Assembly (NCBI GenBank): GCA_965644295.1
Contig: CBFFRP010000565.1
Location: 1-64,000 of the forward strand
From: Paraphysomonas bandaiensis
Taxonomy: Eukaryota; Chrysophyceae
Length of the DNA: 64,000 nt
Reading direction: 5' to 3'
Position 1 is the stretch's first letter, and each line of letters begins with the position of its first letter. The notes under the pieces are model-generated. The model was not told where the DNA came from, did not search any database, and saw only the letters and a program-made list of their open reading frames with translations. The position numbers and the translations under genes are program-made. Positions 24,544 to 37,225 of the stretch are shown here, in pieces.

Positions 24544-27500
24544 TTAATATCTACCCAGAGATCGTCTACCTGATGATCTCATTGATGATCCCGACGGCTT
24601 CTCAAAACCAAGTAAATCCAAAAATTCGCTGTAGTCGAATCGGCCATCTCCACTACGATCAAACTTGAGGAATATCTCTCTGACTTCATCTAGAGTAAGA
24701 TCAATTTTCAGGTGCCGCATTGCTTGCTTAAATTCCCGCTTATCAATGTAATGGTTGTTATCGGTATCGGCCTCTTCAAAGGCCTCCTTAACCCGACGGC
24801 CAGCGCTTCTGCCGCCTCCAAAGCTCTCCTCAAGACGATTACGAATTGTCTTAACCACTCCACTAATGTCCACTGAACCCTGCCTATCTAATGAGCGTCT
24901 CGGAGACCGACTACCGCCACTACCAAGATCAAGTAAATCCAAAAATTCGCTGTAGTCGAACCGACCATCTCCACTACGATCAAACTTGAGGAATATCTCT
25001 CTGACTTCATCTAGAGTAAGATCAATTTTCAGGTGCCGCATTGCTTGCTTAAATTCCCGCTTATCAATGTAATGGTTGTTATCGGTATCGGCCTCTTCAA
25101 AGGCCTCCTTGACCCGACGGCCAGCAATTCTGCCGCCTCCAAAGCTCTCCTCAAGACGATTACGAATTGTCTTAACCACTCCACTAATGTCCACTGAACC
25201 CTGCCTATCTAATGAGCGTCTCGGAGACCGACTACCACCACTACCAAGATCAAGTAAATCCAAAAATTCGCTGTAGTCGAACCGACCATCTCCACTACGA
25301 TCAAACTTGAGGAATATCTCTCTGACTTCATCTAGAGTAAGATCAATTTTCAGGTGCCGCATTGCTTGCTTAAATTCCCGCTTATCAATGTAATGGTTGT
25401 TATCGGTATCGGCCTCTTCAAAGGCCTCCTTAACCCGACGACCAGCAATTCTGCCGCCTCCAAAGCTCTCCTCAAGACGATTACGAATTGTCTTAACCAC
25501 TCCACTAATGTCCACTGAACCCTGCCTATCTAATGAGCGTCTCGGAGACCGACTACCACCACTACCAAGATCAAGTAAATCCAAAAATTCGCTGTAGTCG
25601 AATCGGCCATCTCCACTACGATCGAACTTGAGGAATATCTCTCTGACTTCATCTAGAGTAAGATCAATTTTCAGGTGCCGCATTGCTTGCTTAAATTCCC
25701 GCTTATCAATGTAATGGTTGTTATCGGTATCGGCCTCTTCAAAGGCCTCCTTAACCCGACGGCCAGCGCTTCTGCCGCCTCCAAAGCTCTCCTCAAGACG
25801 ATTACGAATTGTCTTAACCACTCCACTAATGTCCACTGAACCCTGCCTATCTAATGAGCGTCTCGGAGACCGACTGCCACCATTACTATCCCTGTGTCTC
25901 GGCTTAGATAAAACCCCAACTCCCCCAATTAAATCTACAAAGTCTTTATACCGTAATTTACCAGTATTTTCTATATCAAAGCGCGCGAATATTTGTTGTA
26001 CATCCTCTGGGTTTAAGTCAACCTAAGTAAAGATTAACTAACATAATGTCCACTGTCCTTGACCAGGGTCTTACCTTTAATGCCGCCATCGCATTCCTGA
26101 ACTCTCTCAACGAAAGTCGACCATCGCCATTAACATCAATATCCGCAAATACACTCTTAACGCGTTGAATGGATAGAGATTCTGATCCAAACCGATCTTT
26201 AAGCATCGTTCTTATACGCTCCACCAAATGCTACAGCAAAATTCAGAAAGGCACGACATTGGCACTGAATACATACTGTTACATAATCGTCTTCAGAAAC
26301 CCCGGATGTGCCTCCCGGGGCTAATACCCTAAAAGAATAATTACTATTGAATCACAACACATGTTCAACTATACCGTACAAAGTCCCTAAACCTAATGGA
26401 ACCTCCACGCGATGAAAATCGATAGTTAATTCTCTCCGCTTCGTCTCTTGTAACGTCGATTCCTATACAAATAGTAACCACTTATGAGGATGGGCTTATT
26501 AAGTTTATCAAATAGCATACCTAATTTGCTTAAACCATCCTTTAGTTCATCCAATGACACCTTTCCACTCCCATTGGTATCCATTTGATTAAATATCTAA
26601 ACAGCGTGTCATATAGAGTTATTTACACAACGCATGAAAAACTATCATTATTTGAAAACAAATAATATCACTGTCCACAAACGTCACATACAATATGACG
26701 ACGTACATCTGTAAGTTCTCGCCCGTCTTTCATTCGGCGACTTATCTTTCTTTTCAAGGACTGTAAAATTTCATCGATATCTTCTTCAGCACTGCAAACA
26801 TAATTAATATTTTATTTAGATTTTAGTGCTCACAAGCATACCGAAGTGACGCCTTAAGTGCATCAACAAAAGATGTGTAGTCAATTGTTCTACTCTCCGA
26901 AGCATGACATAAAGAGTCCAATAAGTCACGTTCTATATCTTTAGGAAGGGTGAAACCATATATTCGAAGACAGCTGAGGTTAGAAGTTAGACACAGTCAA
27001 GTCTTAGGAGTGAAATCTTACTCGGCAAAATCAATTTTTTCTATCTGACCATCACTTCTTCTGTCGGCATTGCGGAAATCTTTAAGTAGGCTGTTAAGGC
27101 TTCTAAAGAAGATATTAGATATTCTTAGGTCAGGTAGAAAATACAAACCTTCCTTTGCTTTCAAGTTTGGCAGCCATTTTTGAAAGTTCATCCATGAGGT
27201 AAGGCTTCTTTCTGAAAACACCTGATACTGCATCGCGACTTCTACTCCGGTGAACACTATCATCCTTCTCACGGCTCCGACTGGATGTGCGAGGCTTACC
27301 AGCTAAAAACTTTACCGCACTCTTTACGTTCACACTCCCATCGTCGTAACCAGTAATATCCAAGTAGTCGAATAACTTGGTCAGTTCACGCCGAGAGAGA
27401 GAATCATCAATGGAGGCCAGAGCACTTCGGAAAAATAAAACAAAACTATAAACACACCATATAAATCACCTTATAAATTCCTTTCGACTGACATAGCCGT

Positions 27501-30500
27501 CTCTGTCGCCATCCTCGGCATCCAGTGCAGACCGGAGTGACTGCAAGCACATTGAGGCGGGCACGATCGAATGAATAGTACTACTTATACCTTAGTTCTA
27601 TCCAGATCATCGGCATCCAAATCAAGCTAATAGACAGCAAATCACTGACATACCACTACTCAGTAGAACACATACCGCATTCTGCACAGATTTCAGTATC
27701 CGGGCTAACCCCGGTGGAATTTCGTCCCTCTCATCGTCAGTATAATCCCCACGCCTGGATCCTGAAATGCGGCTCAGCCTAGAGTCCCTTCCACGATCCA
27801 TGCCAAGATCGCGTGGGGATATGTCCAAGAATTCGTCGTCATCATAACGATCTTTTCGCAGCGATTGACGTTTCCTTGGATCAAAATCCATATCCAGCGC
27901 ATCGAAAAAACTCACTTTATCCACCACGCCCCCGGCAAGCAAACTCAATCTGCGCAGCACTGTTCGGGCCTCCGCCCGAGTCATCATTACTCCAACCTTT
28001 CTGCCTCCCCGCATCAGGGCCATGATATCCACCACGCCCTTATCATCCTCATCAAACAGGGCAAATACTTCAGACGGAGTATACCCCGCAGCCACTTTGT
28101 CTTTGACTCGCCTCCTCAGCTGTGACAACAGACGTGTTTCTGCTGCTTCTTGAGACTGCCTCGTAGAACCTTCACGATCGCTGTCACTACCAATATCCAA
28201 CGACTTCCGGGATCTGGATCTCCTTCGACTGACCTCTTCCCCTTCACCGAGGTCACCAGTTAAGAAACGTCCAAAAAGTTCTATATCAAAACGTTGTGCA
28301 TCTTCATTATCAAAGCGAAGCATTAGGCGCATCATATCTGATTCCGACATATCAATATTACAAGACTTCAAAGCTTTGGCAAATTGCTTAAAAGTTATCA
28401 GCCCAGAATCATTGCTGTCTGCATCTGACAGAGCATCGATAACTTCCGCTTCTGCAACATGCGCACGACTGATACTGCGACGAAGCTTCCATATGATATC
28501 ATCATGATGAGGATCGCATACAAACACGACAAAGTGATTGTACCGAATCGTTCGTCCTCCATCTAAACTCATCAAACGGAACAAATCTCTCTCTTGATCT
28601 CCAGATAACTTAATACCTAAATCCTTCACTCCAATAGATAACTCGTCCAAGCTGAAACCAGCATCAAACTTCTTCCGTGCAAAGTGTCTGAAAGGTCGCT
28701 TTAGCTCTCCTGGTGTTAGGTAATCGCAACGCTTTCTAATTTTTGAACGCAAGTTCTCCGCCACTTGCATGATATGCAGCAACTCGGGCGAAGCACTATC
28801 CAGCGTACGAGGGTGCAATTCCTGTAGCATTTTAACAAAGTTGACTCTTCGTGGGTCAGATGCATCTCTGTACGCAGTTTCCAGTATTTCCAGGTCACGA
28901 GCAGAAAACCCAGCACGAAATCGCTCCTGAATAACATCTCTGAAATCGGCTTGTAATATGGAACCAGTGAATTTATCGTCAAAGCTATCCAGTTCGGCCC
29001 GAAAGTCTCTCCCTTTCAATATCAGTGTTTCTAACAGCCATGAAACCTTTTTCGCGCAATCGTCTGGAACTCCCGCAACAATTCTAGATACCTGAGTACC
29101 TGGTCCACCTCCCATACGGGATTCTAAGGCAGCAAGAAATGGGATATACTGTATCCACCCTGATGGGCCAATAGAAAATTTATCTGCAAAGGAATCAAGC
29201 TCGTGGCGCTTCAGACGAATACGAGCTTCCTCGAATATAGTACCAAGATCTTCCTCCCTCACACGCCCCGTCCCCTTTCGATCATAGTATGAAAATGCGT
29301 CGCGAAGGCGGTCTACTCGAGCATCGCTGCGTCGTATTGCTACTTTCACGGCATCAACTATGTCGATATCCGCGGCCCCAGTCTTCACATCCACCTGGTT
29401 CAGCAGTTCAGATATAATGCGGCGATACAGAATAAAATCTCCTGCAACGGCTTTAAATCTATCTGCAAGCTCCATTGCATCTTTCTGTGAAGCACTGGAT
29501 AGGCCTACATCTGACAGAGCGGAGCAAAACTCTCCGCATGTAACCCTTCCAGTTCCTTGCTGATCATAACGACCAAATATACTTTGCAAATCGGTGCCTC
29601 TCTCAATACACTCCTCAAGCATTCGAAGCATTGCTGCGGCGCGCTTCTGAGTTGACACGTGAGTTATTCCAGCCAGTGTAGCTTGGGCATCCACAGAAGC
29701 TTGACGGGTCGAAGGCGCCGCCCAGGACAAAAATTTCTTGTAGTACACACGGCTCGGGTTGTCATGTGAGACAAAGTCCGATGCAATTGATCTCAGTTCG
29801 GAGAAGGTAAATGGAAACCCGGCCTGCTTCGAAGCCCGGATAAATTCGGCTTTAGATACGGTTCCACTTCGAGGTGATTTCCAGTCGTATATTAGATATG
29901 ACTGAGTCAGCTCCTCAAGAGAGGCATCTTTGAAAGCAGCAATATTGAGGAGATACAAATTGGCCTTTTTCTGAAGTTCTGCAGTAGTAAGAGAGAAATA
30001 CAGGGCGGGGTGGAGATCAACAGGAGAAGTCACCCACGAGCAGAAATCTTGAAACGGTATAGCAGTACCACCAATGTTCATTGACGCATACGCTGCCGCC
30101 CTGACCAACTTCGGATAGTTTTGTAAGTCACATTCGGCCAAGAACTCCTCCAGACTCTCCAAGCTAATAGATCCCATACCTTCTTTGTCGATCTTCCTAT
30201 ACCATCTACGAAGGCTGCCTTCTTCTGGTCCCCCACTATTCAGTATTACCGCCTTGAACTTTTCACATAACTCGTCATATGAGCGACTTAGCTCATTGTC
30301 GCGTACAAATTCAACAAAGTTACTATAGTTAACATGTCCTTCAAGTCTCGTCTCAAACAAAGCAAGCATATCGAGAGCCTGCTTGTGGCTAAAGTGACCA
30401 TACCCGATATCAGATAGCACTTTTAACATCTCCTGTCGCGAAAGAAATCCCGTGCCAGCTGTGTCTAGGTTACGGAAATGCAAAATAGAATCGGGTCTCA

Positions 30501-33500
30501 AAACCATCCTTTTCAAATGCTTCACTGCTGGAAGCAATTCTAATGGTTTATAATTACAAAACCGTACGAACGCATTGTAGTCAATGCGAGTGCCATCATT
30601 AGAGTGGTCGAAATAGTCCATAAAGACGCGCAACTCTTCTGGAGGGATCTTCAGAGAATCAAACTGACTCAAGGAAAAGGCGAATTGTTTACGGTTCACA
30701 TAACCAGATTTCTTCGCATCAACTTTGCTAAACACACCTAGAAAGTTTGGCATTGGCTGAACCCCCTGAAAAGACTGAAGAGCCCTTCTCAGGTTTTCCT
30801 CCGCTTGTAGTATCCCGATCTGCTTTGGTGTATGGGTTCCCTGCGGAGCTATTTCAGATTCCCCAGGGCCGTCATCAAATAGTCGGTAGCCTTCACTATT
30901 GCGGTCCAGCGGAGAGTCTTTGAAGTTTTTCCTGGTCACATAACCACGGAATCTACTCTGAAGTTTAGTCGCCGAAGAATCTAGGACATGCTTGTCGTAC
31001 CCAATCCTTGTGTCGGGCTTGTGCAACGACGACTGATGCTCAACGTCTGAATAACCGACATCCTCCAATTGCGATCTCAACCTTTCATTGTCATCATCAG
31101 CACCGTGATCGAGAATATTTTTCCCTATAACTGATTTTGTGTCCCCTCCGGGTGCGTCTCTTTCTGATTCAAGAGAATCATTTTCCTGTCGTGGGGTCGA
31201 TGCAGCGACAAATCCTTTGTTTCGTTGCTCTTTAATTTCAGCCAATTTACGTTCAAATATTTCTTTCTGTACAAGCACGCTCTCGCTGATATTCCCTAGC
31301 CCAGAAGTGGGAACCAATACTTCTCCGGACTCAAATGTTTCGTTCAGTGGATCATCATCTAATCCAATATCCTGTTGTCTAGGTACCCTACTCTTCGCCA
31401 TCTCCTCTTCGTCATCGGGCTCTGGTTCATCAACTAGCTGGAACCCCATCTTCCGGAGACAAGATTTAAATTCTAGCCTTGTGACAAACCCGCGGTCACC
31501 CCACTGATCAGCTTGTTCAAATATTCTTTTCGTATCAACACCGCGAGTCGATAAGTTCTTAGCTTGTAAAATCATCTTTTCTTGCAGGGATGGTGGAATT
31601 CCAGCGACTTCATCCAAGTTTAGCACCGCCATGATTTGATCCACCGTCACAGAGCCATTATCAGATATGTCAATATAACGAAATAGCTGTTCCCATTCAT
31701 TCGGAAGCACATCTATATTTAGACCTAAGAAACAGCGAACAAACAGCTCCTCGTCAATTTTCTCAGAACTCTCTGTGGTGGATTCTATAATCTCGCGAGC
31801 AGAAAATCCATCTTTCTCTGTGATTCTCTTTATATATGCTTGGACATTTTCCATTGCACGTCGCACACTTAGTGGTGGATCCACGAAGCGCAAAAACATA
31901 TTATAGTCCACTATTCCTTCTTTTTCATCCCCAGGAGAGAAGGATGAGATTAAGCACTCCACTTCTAAGGCCGTCAGTGCACGGGGACCGAGCTCACGTT
32001 GTGGGCGGAACTTGTTTTTCCATCTTATTGACAGCCTGATCACACCGGTGTGGTCACTGCTGCTGTTCTTCATTGTGAAGGTGCTGTTCACCGCAATCCC
32101 TTGGGCCAATGGGGCTAATGAGACATTCACTTCGCCCATGAGACCTTCGTCGTCATCATCTCGGGACTCCTCTGCCTTCATATCGATCACACTTAAAACC
32201 AAAGACGACCGTCGCATTAGACGACACTGTTGGTCATTTGTGAGCATTGGAAACGAAAACCTTTCATTGAAAACAGGATCACAGGTGTTCGCTATAGTTC
32301 TTGTGAATTTGTCAGGATGACCGAGGAGCTGGAAGTGCACATAGGGTGTTGGGGCGGTGCCATCATGAGACTTTGGCAAGCCCTTCACATTAAAAACAAC
32401 TACTTCAAGCTCGTTGTACATTCTAGACTCGTCGTCTAAAGAAGCCACTGCAAGAGCGTCGGCGAGTTTAGCCTTCTCGATTTCATTAGTTGTCTCAATT
32501 GCAAGACGTGTAGACCTTTCTTCGATGTACTTGCGCTCGTCGGGATGACGTTCGAGAAACAGACGGTAAAGCTCTGTCAGTGGAAGGGCCAGGCGGATGT
32601 CCACCTGCAAGTCCGCAACAATTTCTCCCGTACGAGGGGAGATCATGTGTTGCTTTTCAAGACGAAGAAGGGGCTTAGCTCGAAGAAGACCCGATAAGGG
32701 ACAAGTACATCGCGCCAACAGAGTAAAATCTCCTTGTGTAGCCTGTACATTACAATATCATCAAATCACATAACGATACGCCTGAGACATACCAGATTCA
32801 GTTCGAAGGTTATGACATCAGTTGCCAGATACCGCAGTAGGAAGTCATCGACTGATATCTTGTAAGTAGCAGCAAAGTCCCATTTAGGATTTGAACCCGG
32901 TAGAATCGATGTAGTTTGCGACTCATAGTCGAAGAAGTCAACAACCACAAATGTCGATGATCCCGGATGAACAATTCCATCTCTAATTGCGGCTCCTTTG
33001 ACCCATACCTCCATCATGTTCTCGTCAGGGTCTATTTCGCCGTTTTTCTCCTCCAGCAGCTCGGATAGGAGCAGGTTCTCGGTGTCCACCTCAGACACTG
33101 TATCGAGAGTATCACCCAAACGTGCATGATTTCCTAACAGATTATCATCTTTCACCGGTTTGCCTTTACCTTTCTTTGCCATGCCATACACCAGCTCTCG
33201 AAGTTGGGCCTCCAAAGAGTGTATCTTATTCAACCGTTTCATTGCCAGCTCTTCAAAATCTTCAGCTTTCTGCTCTAAATCTCTCTTGTCCTTGTCCCTT
33301 TTAAGAACTAAACTTTCAAGTTCTTTGTGCAAATCCCGATTAATGTTAGTTTGCAATCGTAACATGTTCTCAAGTCGTTCAACTTCTTTGGTCAGATTCA
33401 GATTCACCATCTGGATCTCCTGAGCTTTCTTGCTTAGCGCAGAGGGGGTAATATCTTGGAAGCCATCAGCGTCTTCCAGGAAGTCCAGCTTTCCGATCGC

Positions 33501-35094
33501 CTCACTTCTTCGCTTTACGACTGTCAGCGCCCGCTCAAGATCTTCAATGTTTACTCCATCTTCACCAGAATACAGGCGCAGTTTGTCCTGAAGTAGGTTT
33601 GTACCTGCTTCCAGTTCGCTATACTTTGCTCGTAGCTCGTCGCAGAGTTTTTCAGCTTCCTCCTTCTCTTCCCGCAGCTTCGCGGCCTGTTGCTTCAAAG
33701 ACATCAGTGCAGAATATTGTGTTTTCACGGCCTCCTGAAGATGGTCCACTTTCGCAACATAATCTTGCCTCTCTAAGAGAACTTTCTCAAACTCCATTCG
33801 CGCTTCGTGTTGACCAAATGCGTCACTTATAAATGGGGCTTCACACAGACGAGAAATTTTATCTTCCAGAGCTCGATTCGCTTGTCTTAATTCAATAACT
33901 GTCTCCTCCAAGTCCTCCACGCGAGCGGCCTTGATATCAGTAAGTTCTTTGTCGTGTCGAAGAGCCTCGAGCGCACTACGTAACTCACGAACGCGTTTAG
34001 TTTGTTCCTGTAAAATAATGGTCAATAACCCAGTTGATTAGCCGATTATTGAAAAAACGTTGGACAACATTCTTACCTCGAGTTGTTCTTCAGCTAACTT
34101 AAATGCCTCCATTTGGGCAGTAGATTTAGATGTTGCGTGATTATACTGGGTCTCCATCTGTTGGAGACGCCACTTGGTGTCGCGTAGCTGCGTAGCAAGG
34201 TCTTCGTTACCCCCAGAAACCTACCGCAATATTACAGTGGTCAGATTAAGGCCCAAAAGCAAACCAATATTTACAGTCACTGTGTTAACAAGGGTTTACC
34301 GGTAAGGCGCCCGATATCTTCATGTTTCCCTCACGCAGACGGGCATTGTCTGCTTGTGCAGAAGCCAATTGTTGTTCGGCAACTTCGAGTCTATAATTAC
34401 AAAAGAAAATTAATTATACTATTGATAATATTAACGTCATACCGAGCCTTATAGCTCTTGGCTAGTTCTAGGAGATTGGTATTTGTCGTTGCATTTTCAT
34501 CAGCCTTTGACGATTCCTGTTGTGGTTGCTGTTGGCGTGAAGTGCGGGCGGGGACGATATCAACCTCAACGGGAGCACTCTTCGGTCTTGGTTCTCGAGC
34601 TCCTCCAGTACGGTTGGGGTTCTTACGTTTGAAATCATTTAACTGCCGCTCCAGAGTACTAATTTGTTTCTTGCGCTTGTCTAAAAGCTCAGCCATATGT
34701 TTGTTCTTTTTGGTCAGCTCAGAGTTTTGGCCTTCAAGCTTATTTATCTGTTCATATAAGTTCGCTATCAAATTCTCTTCTTCCAGATTGCGGGCAAGTG
34801 CTTTCCCATCTAAACAATAATTGAATATTTATGAGGGGCAGGACATATAATCAGACCTCCTTTTTGTTGACGCTCCAGCACTGCGAATGAGCGTTCGATC
34901 TTTCGAGTTTTGACATGCAGCCTACGCAATGTATATTAAATTAACTCGACATGAAATCTTTGTTACATTTTAATGTGCTCCTCTTGCTCATTGCACAGCT
35001 GCTTCTGAGCGATAAATTTCTCTTGTAGCCTCTTGTATTCATCCTCCCAATTTTTCTCAGGCTCTGCTTCGCGTCCTCTTCGAACAGTTGACAT
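24544..35094 (-). CDS. RPGRIP1L-like ciliary protein with long EF-hand array
   Basis: 18 exons on -: 34967-35094, 34857-34921, 34443-34809, 34300-34390, 34077-34220, 32793-34007, 27676-32742, 27591-27626, 27470-27540, 27149-27424, 27022-27102, 26842-26973, 26707-26791, 26521-26596, 26375-26462, 26277-26328, 26075-26230, 24544-26022. Total 9,609 nt = 3,202 aa; all phases agree. Residues 1-~570 are coiled coil with RPGRIP1L-type motifs (LEDKISRLCEAPFISDAF). At ~575-700 lies the RPGRIP1-type C2-N domain (FVVVDFFDYESQTT, KWDFAATYKISVDDFLLRYL); at ~780-913 a canonical C2 (ELEVVVFNVKGLP). An IQ-like motif is near 1259 (ATKLQSRFRGYVTRKNF). More than a dozen EF-hand-like loops follow, some canonical (DTNGSGKVSLDE, DVNGDGRLSLRE), many degenerate. 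RPGRIP1L organises the ciliary transition zone; the EF hands suggest calcium control (inference). Confidence 0.9.
24611..25894 (-). repeat. Four tandem 321-bp coding repeats (107 aa, two EF hands each)
   Basis: Period exactly 321 bp: the same phrase starts at 24611, 24932, 25253 and 25574. Copies differ at only a few bases, for example TCG/TCA and a Ser/Ile swap before AGRRV. Each encodes VKTIRNRLEESFGGG, one canonical EF loop DTDNNHYIDKRE and a second DRSGDGRFDYSE, then a Ser/Arg linker SPRRSLDRQGS. All lie in the last exon of the RPGRIP1L-like gene. Confidence 0.97.
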
Positions 35095-35566
35095 GCTTCT
35101 CTGATACAGATCCTCAGATTTCACGCCATTCGGAGTTTAATAGATGAGCTATACGGGATGGCGCCGTCTGATTATCTTGTTGAGAGGCTCAATAAAATCA
35201 TTGTCGAATTCAAATACTCAATCCTCACACTTCTTTCCTCCCAACCGGTTTTGAATTTTTTTAGCCGAAAGTGTAACCCGTATATAACTTGTAGCCCGTA
35301 TATTCTCACGACAGAAAAACGGTTCGTATGGTATACAGAGAGTGTATCTGTTGTATTCCAGGTATTCTCCGTTCAGTGCCAGCAGTCCCTCTGCAGGTAT
35401 GTATATGCGTAGCAGTTTTTTCATTATTGACCCTCATGTCATGAGATGGAATAGATTTAGTTAAGTTGTCAAACACCACAAGTTAAGTTGTCAGTAAATC
35501 ACTCTGTGCTTGGAGTTATTATTTGATAGTCCACAGGGCACTTAGATTGGTACTACTAATTGCATA
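35095..35566. promoter_or_regulatory. Shared promoter region of the divergent RPGRIP1L-like and SHIPPO genes
   Basis: 472 bp separate the two start codons, which point away from each other, so both promoters must lie here or overlap the genes. GTTAAGTTGTCA occurs twice as a direct repeat at ~35460-35495. I found no convincing RFX X-box (palindromic GTTGCC...GGCAAC). Confidence 0.45.
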
Positions 35567-37225
35567 ATGTCCTTCACTGTGGAGCCTTGTGTCAAAGACG
35601 GATCGTCGGATAGTTTATTTAAATTGGACTCTGGGATGCAGGATGTATCTCACGGAACTAGTGATATGGATTTTGCACATACTGTGTCCTATATATCTCG
35701 TGGAAACTTTATTCCTGAAAAGAAGCAGTATCCATCCTTCAAAAAAACTTTTTGGGAGGAGCCTATGTATAACCCTCCTCTCGCTACTGCGTCTCAAGAC
35801 CATGCTTATGAAGCCTATATTAAAGAACAAGACTCGTATTGGAAGAGAAAAGGGAAAATTTTTGACACTCAGAAGAGGTTGGTTCCACCAAAGCCTGCTA
35901 ATGAACGTGGGCCGGTGAAAGCTCCGCAGTATCCGCACTTCTTCGAGAAAGGAGAAAAGTATTTTGGAAGGAAGCGTAAAATATTACCTTACCTTCGTGC
36001 TCAACTATATACAAGACCGATAGAGAGGTGTGATCCAGAGGCTAGAAACGAGGTTAAACACTGTATTTATTGCCATTCTGCCTGATACGTCTCTGTTATT
36101 AGGTTTGCCGACGGTCTAACAAAGTTTTAGTGGGCCCAGGCACTTATGATGTGGGTGACTACTGGAACCCAAAGTCATACAGCACAGTCGGGCCTCCAGT
36201 AAGGTATTGTGGGCAGACATTGTCATACAACTCTAATTTGAATCAGGCCTTCTTCATTTATGGAGACGAAGTCAAAGCGCGACTTACACGACTTCTATGG
36301 AATACGGAGCAAGGAATACAACAAGAGTCCTCCCGTCTCGTCGGCTCCAACTTGCCACACTCAGTCGTTGTTTCCGACATCTTCTGCTAGTATGACGCAC
36401 TCACCTTCAGATATGCCAAAAGGAATTGGACCTCTGCCTTCTACACCAGTTGATCGAAACAAGCGACGTACGCACTCCGCTGGAGAAGCTCGTCCACGTA
36501 GTCCGGGGATGGTATTTAACAAGTCTTCACTTGAACCTTGCGGGCTCAGCGCAGACGTTCATTTTGTTCGGATGAAGCAATCGAATGGCTCGAATTTTAT
36601 TGTACCAGTACGTGTTTCATTTAGATACTTGTTTTGATGACACTCTAATTATACCCCGCATCAGGTTTCTAAACGAGATGAGGAAAAACTGCAGTGTATA
36701 CACGATGCTAAACCAATAGACACGTGGGCGCAGCCGAACACACCTAAGAAAGATTTGGTCGTGGCTTCTTCTCCTGCGCCTGGTGTATATGCGAACAAGT
36801 GGTCCTTTAATGAGTCAAGTGCTGTTGATGTGACGGATTCTTCAGAACAACCAGTGAACTCACCAGTAGTATCAGAAGGTGCAGCGAGCCGGCAAGCCAG
36901 GTCTAAAGGAGCCACGGTAACTGGAAGGCTACCGACTCCGAATTTTTCCCGAAATAGCACTAAAGAGCACACGGGTCCCAGTGTGCCAACACGAACCCTT
37001 TCATATGAGCAGCTTCGTAATGAGAAAAAGTTCGCGAGCTTCGTTAACCCTAACCCTAAAGTTCCTACGAAAGTTTCACTGTGTGTTTCCGAAAGAGCCG
37101 TAGTTTCCCCTGGTAATAAGACTTCTCTTGATGTTGCAGGAGAAGATAGAGATGACATCATAAGCAAAGCATCACAGCGTTCTTTGGATATATTAATGAA
37201 TTTTGAACTCGGAGAAGGGCATTAG
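35567..37225 (+). CDS. SHIPPO/ODF3-like (STPG-type) flagellar microtubule protein
   Basis: Four exons on +: 35567-36052, 36103-36203, 36247-36607 and 36665-37225. They total 1,509 nt = 502 aa; introns are 50, 43 and 57 nt and phases agree. Residues 1-162 carry basic, Pro/Tyr-rich segments (PEKKQYPSFKKTFWEE; PQYPHFFEKGEKYFGRK). Exon 2 has the SHIPPO-type motif GPGTYDVGDYW, followed across the junction by PPVRPSSFMETKSKRD. A weaker copy, APGVYANKWSF, is in exon 4. PGPGxY repeats mark ODF3/STPG proteins that bind inside or along ciliary microtubules. The C-terminal half is Ser/Thr-rich without a recognised domain. It sits head to head with the RPGRIP1L-like ciliary gene, which supports a flagellar role. 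Confidence 0.72.

Noticed and set aside
24755-26026. Repeated plus-strand frames of 66-102 codons across the EF-hand repeats
   Set aside because: Antisense shadows of the tandem coding repeats; they recur only because the repeats do.
32880-32910. tRNA-like TTTGAACCCGG
   Set aside because: Within the RPGRIP1L-like coding exon; no cloverleaf partners.
35095-35566. RFX X-box in the ciliary divergent promoter
   Set aside because: No sequence close to GTTGCC-N-GGCAAC found by eye on either strand.
37043-37060. Telomere-like AACCCTAACCCTAAA
   Set aside because: It is inside the SHIPPO-gene coding exon and encodes VNPNPK; only two units, so chance.
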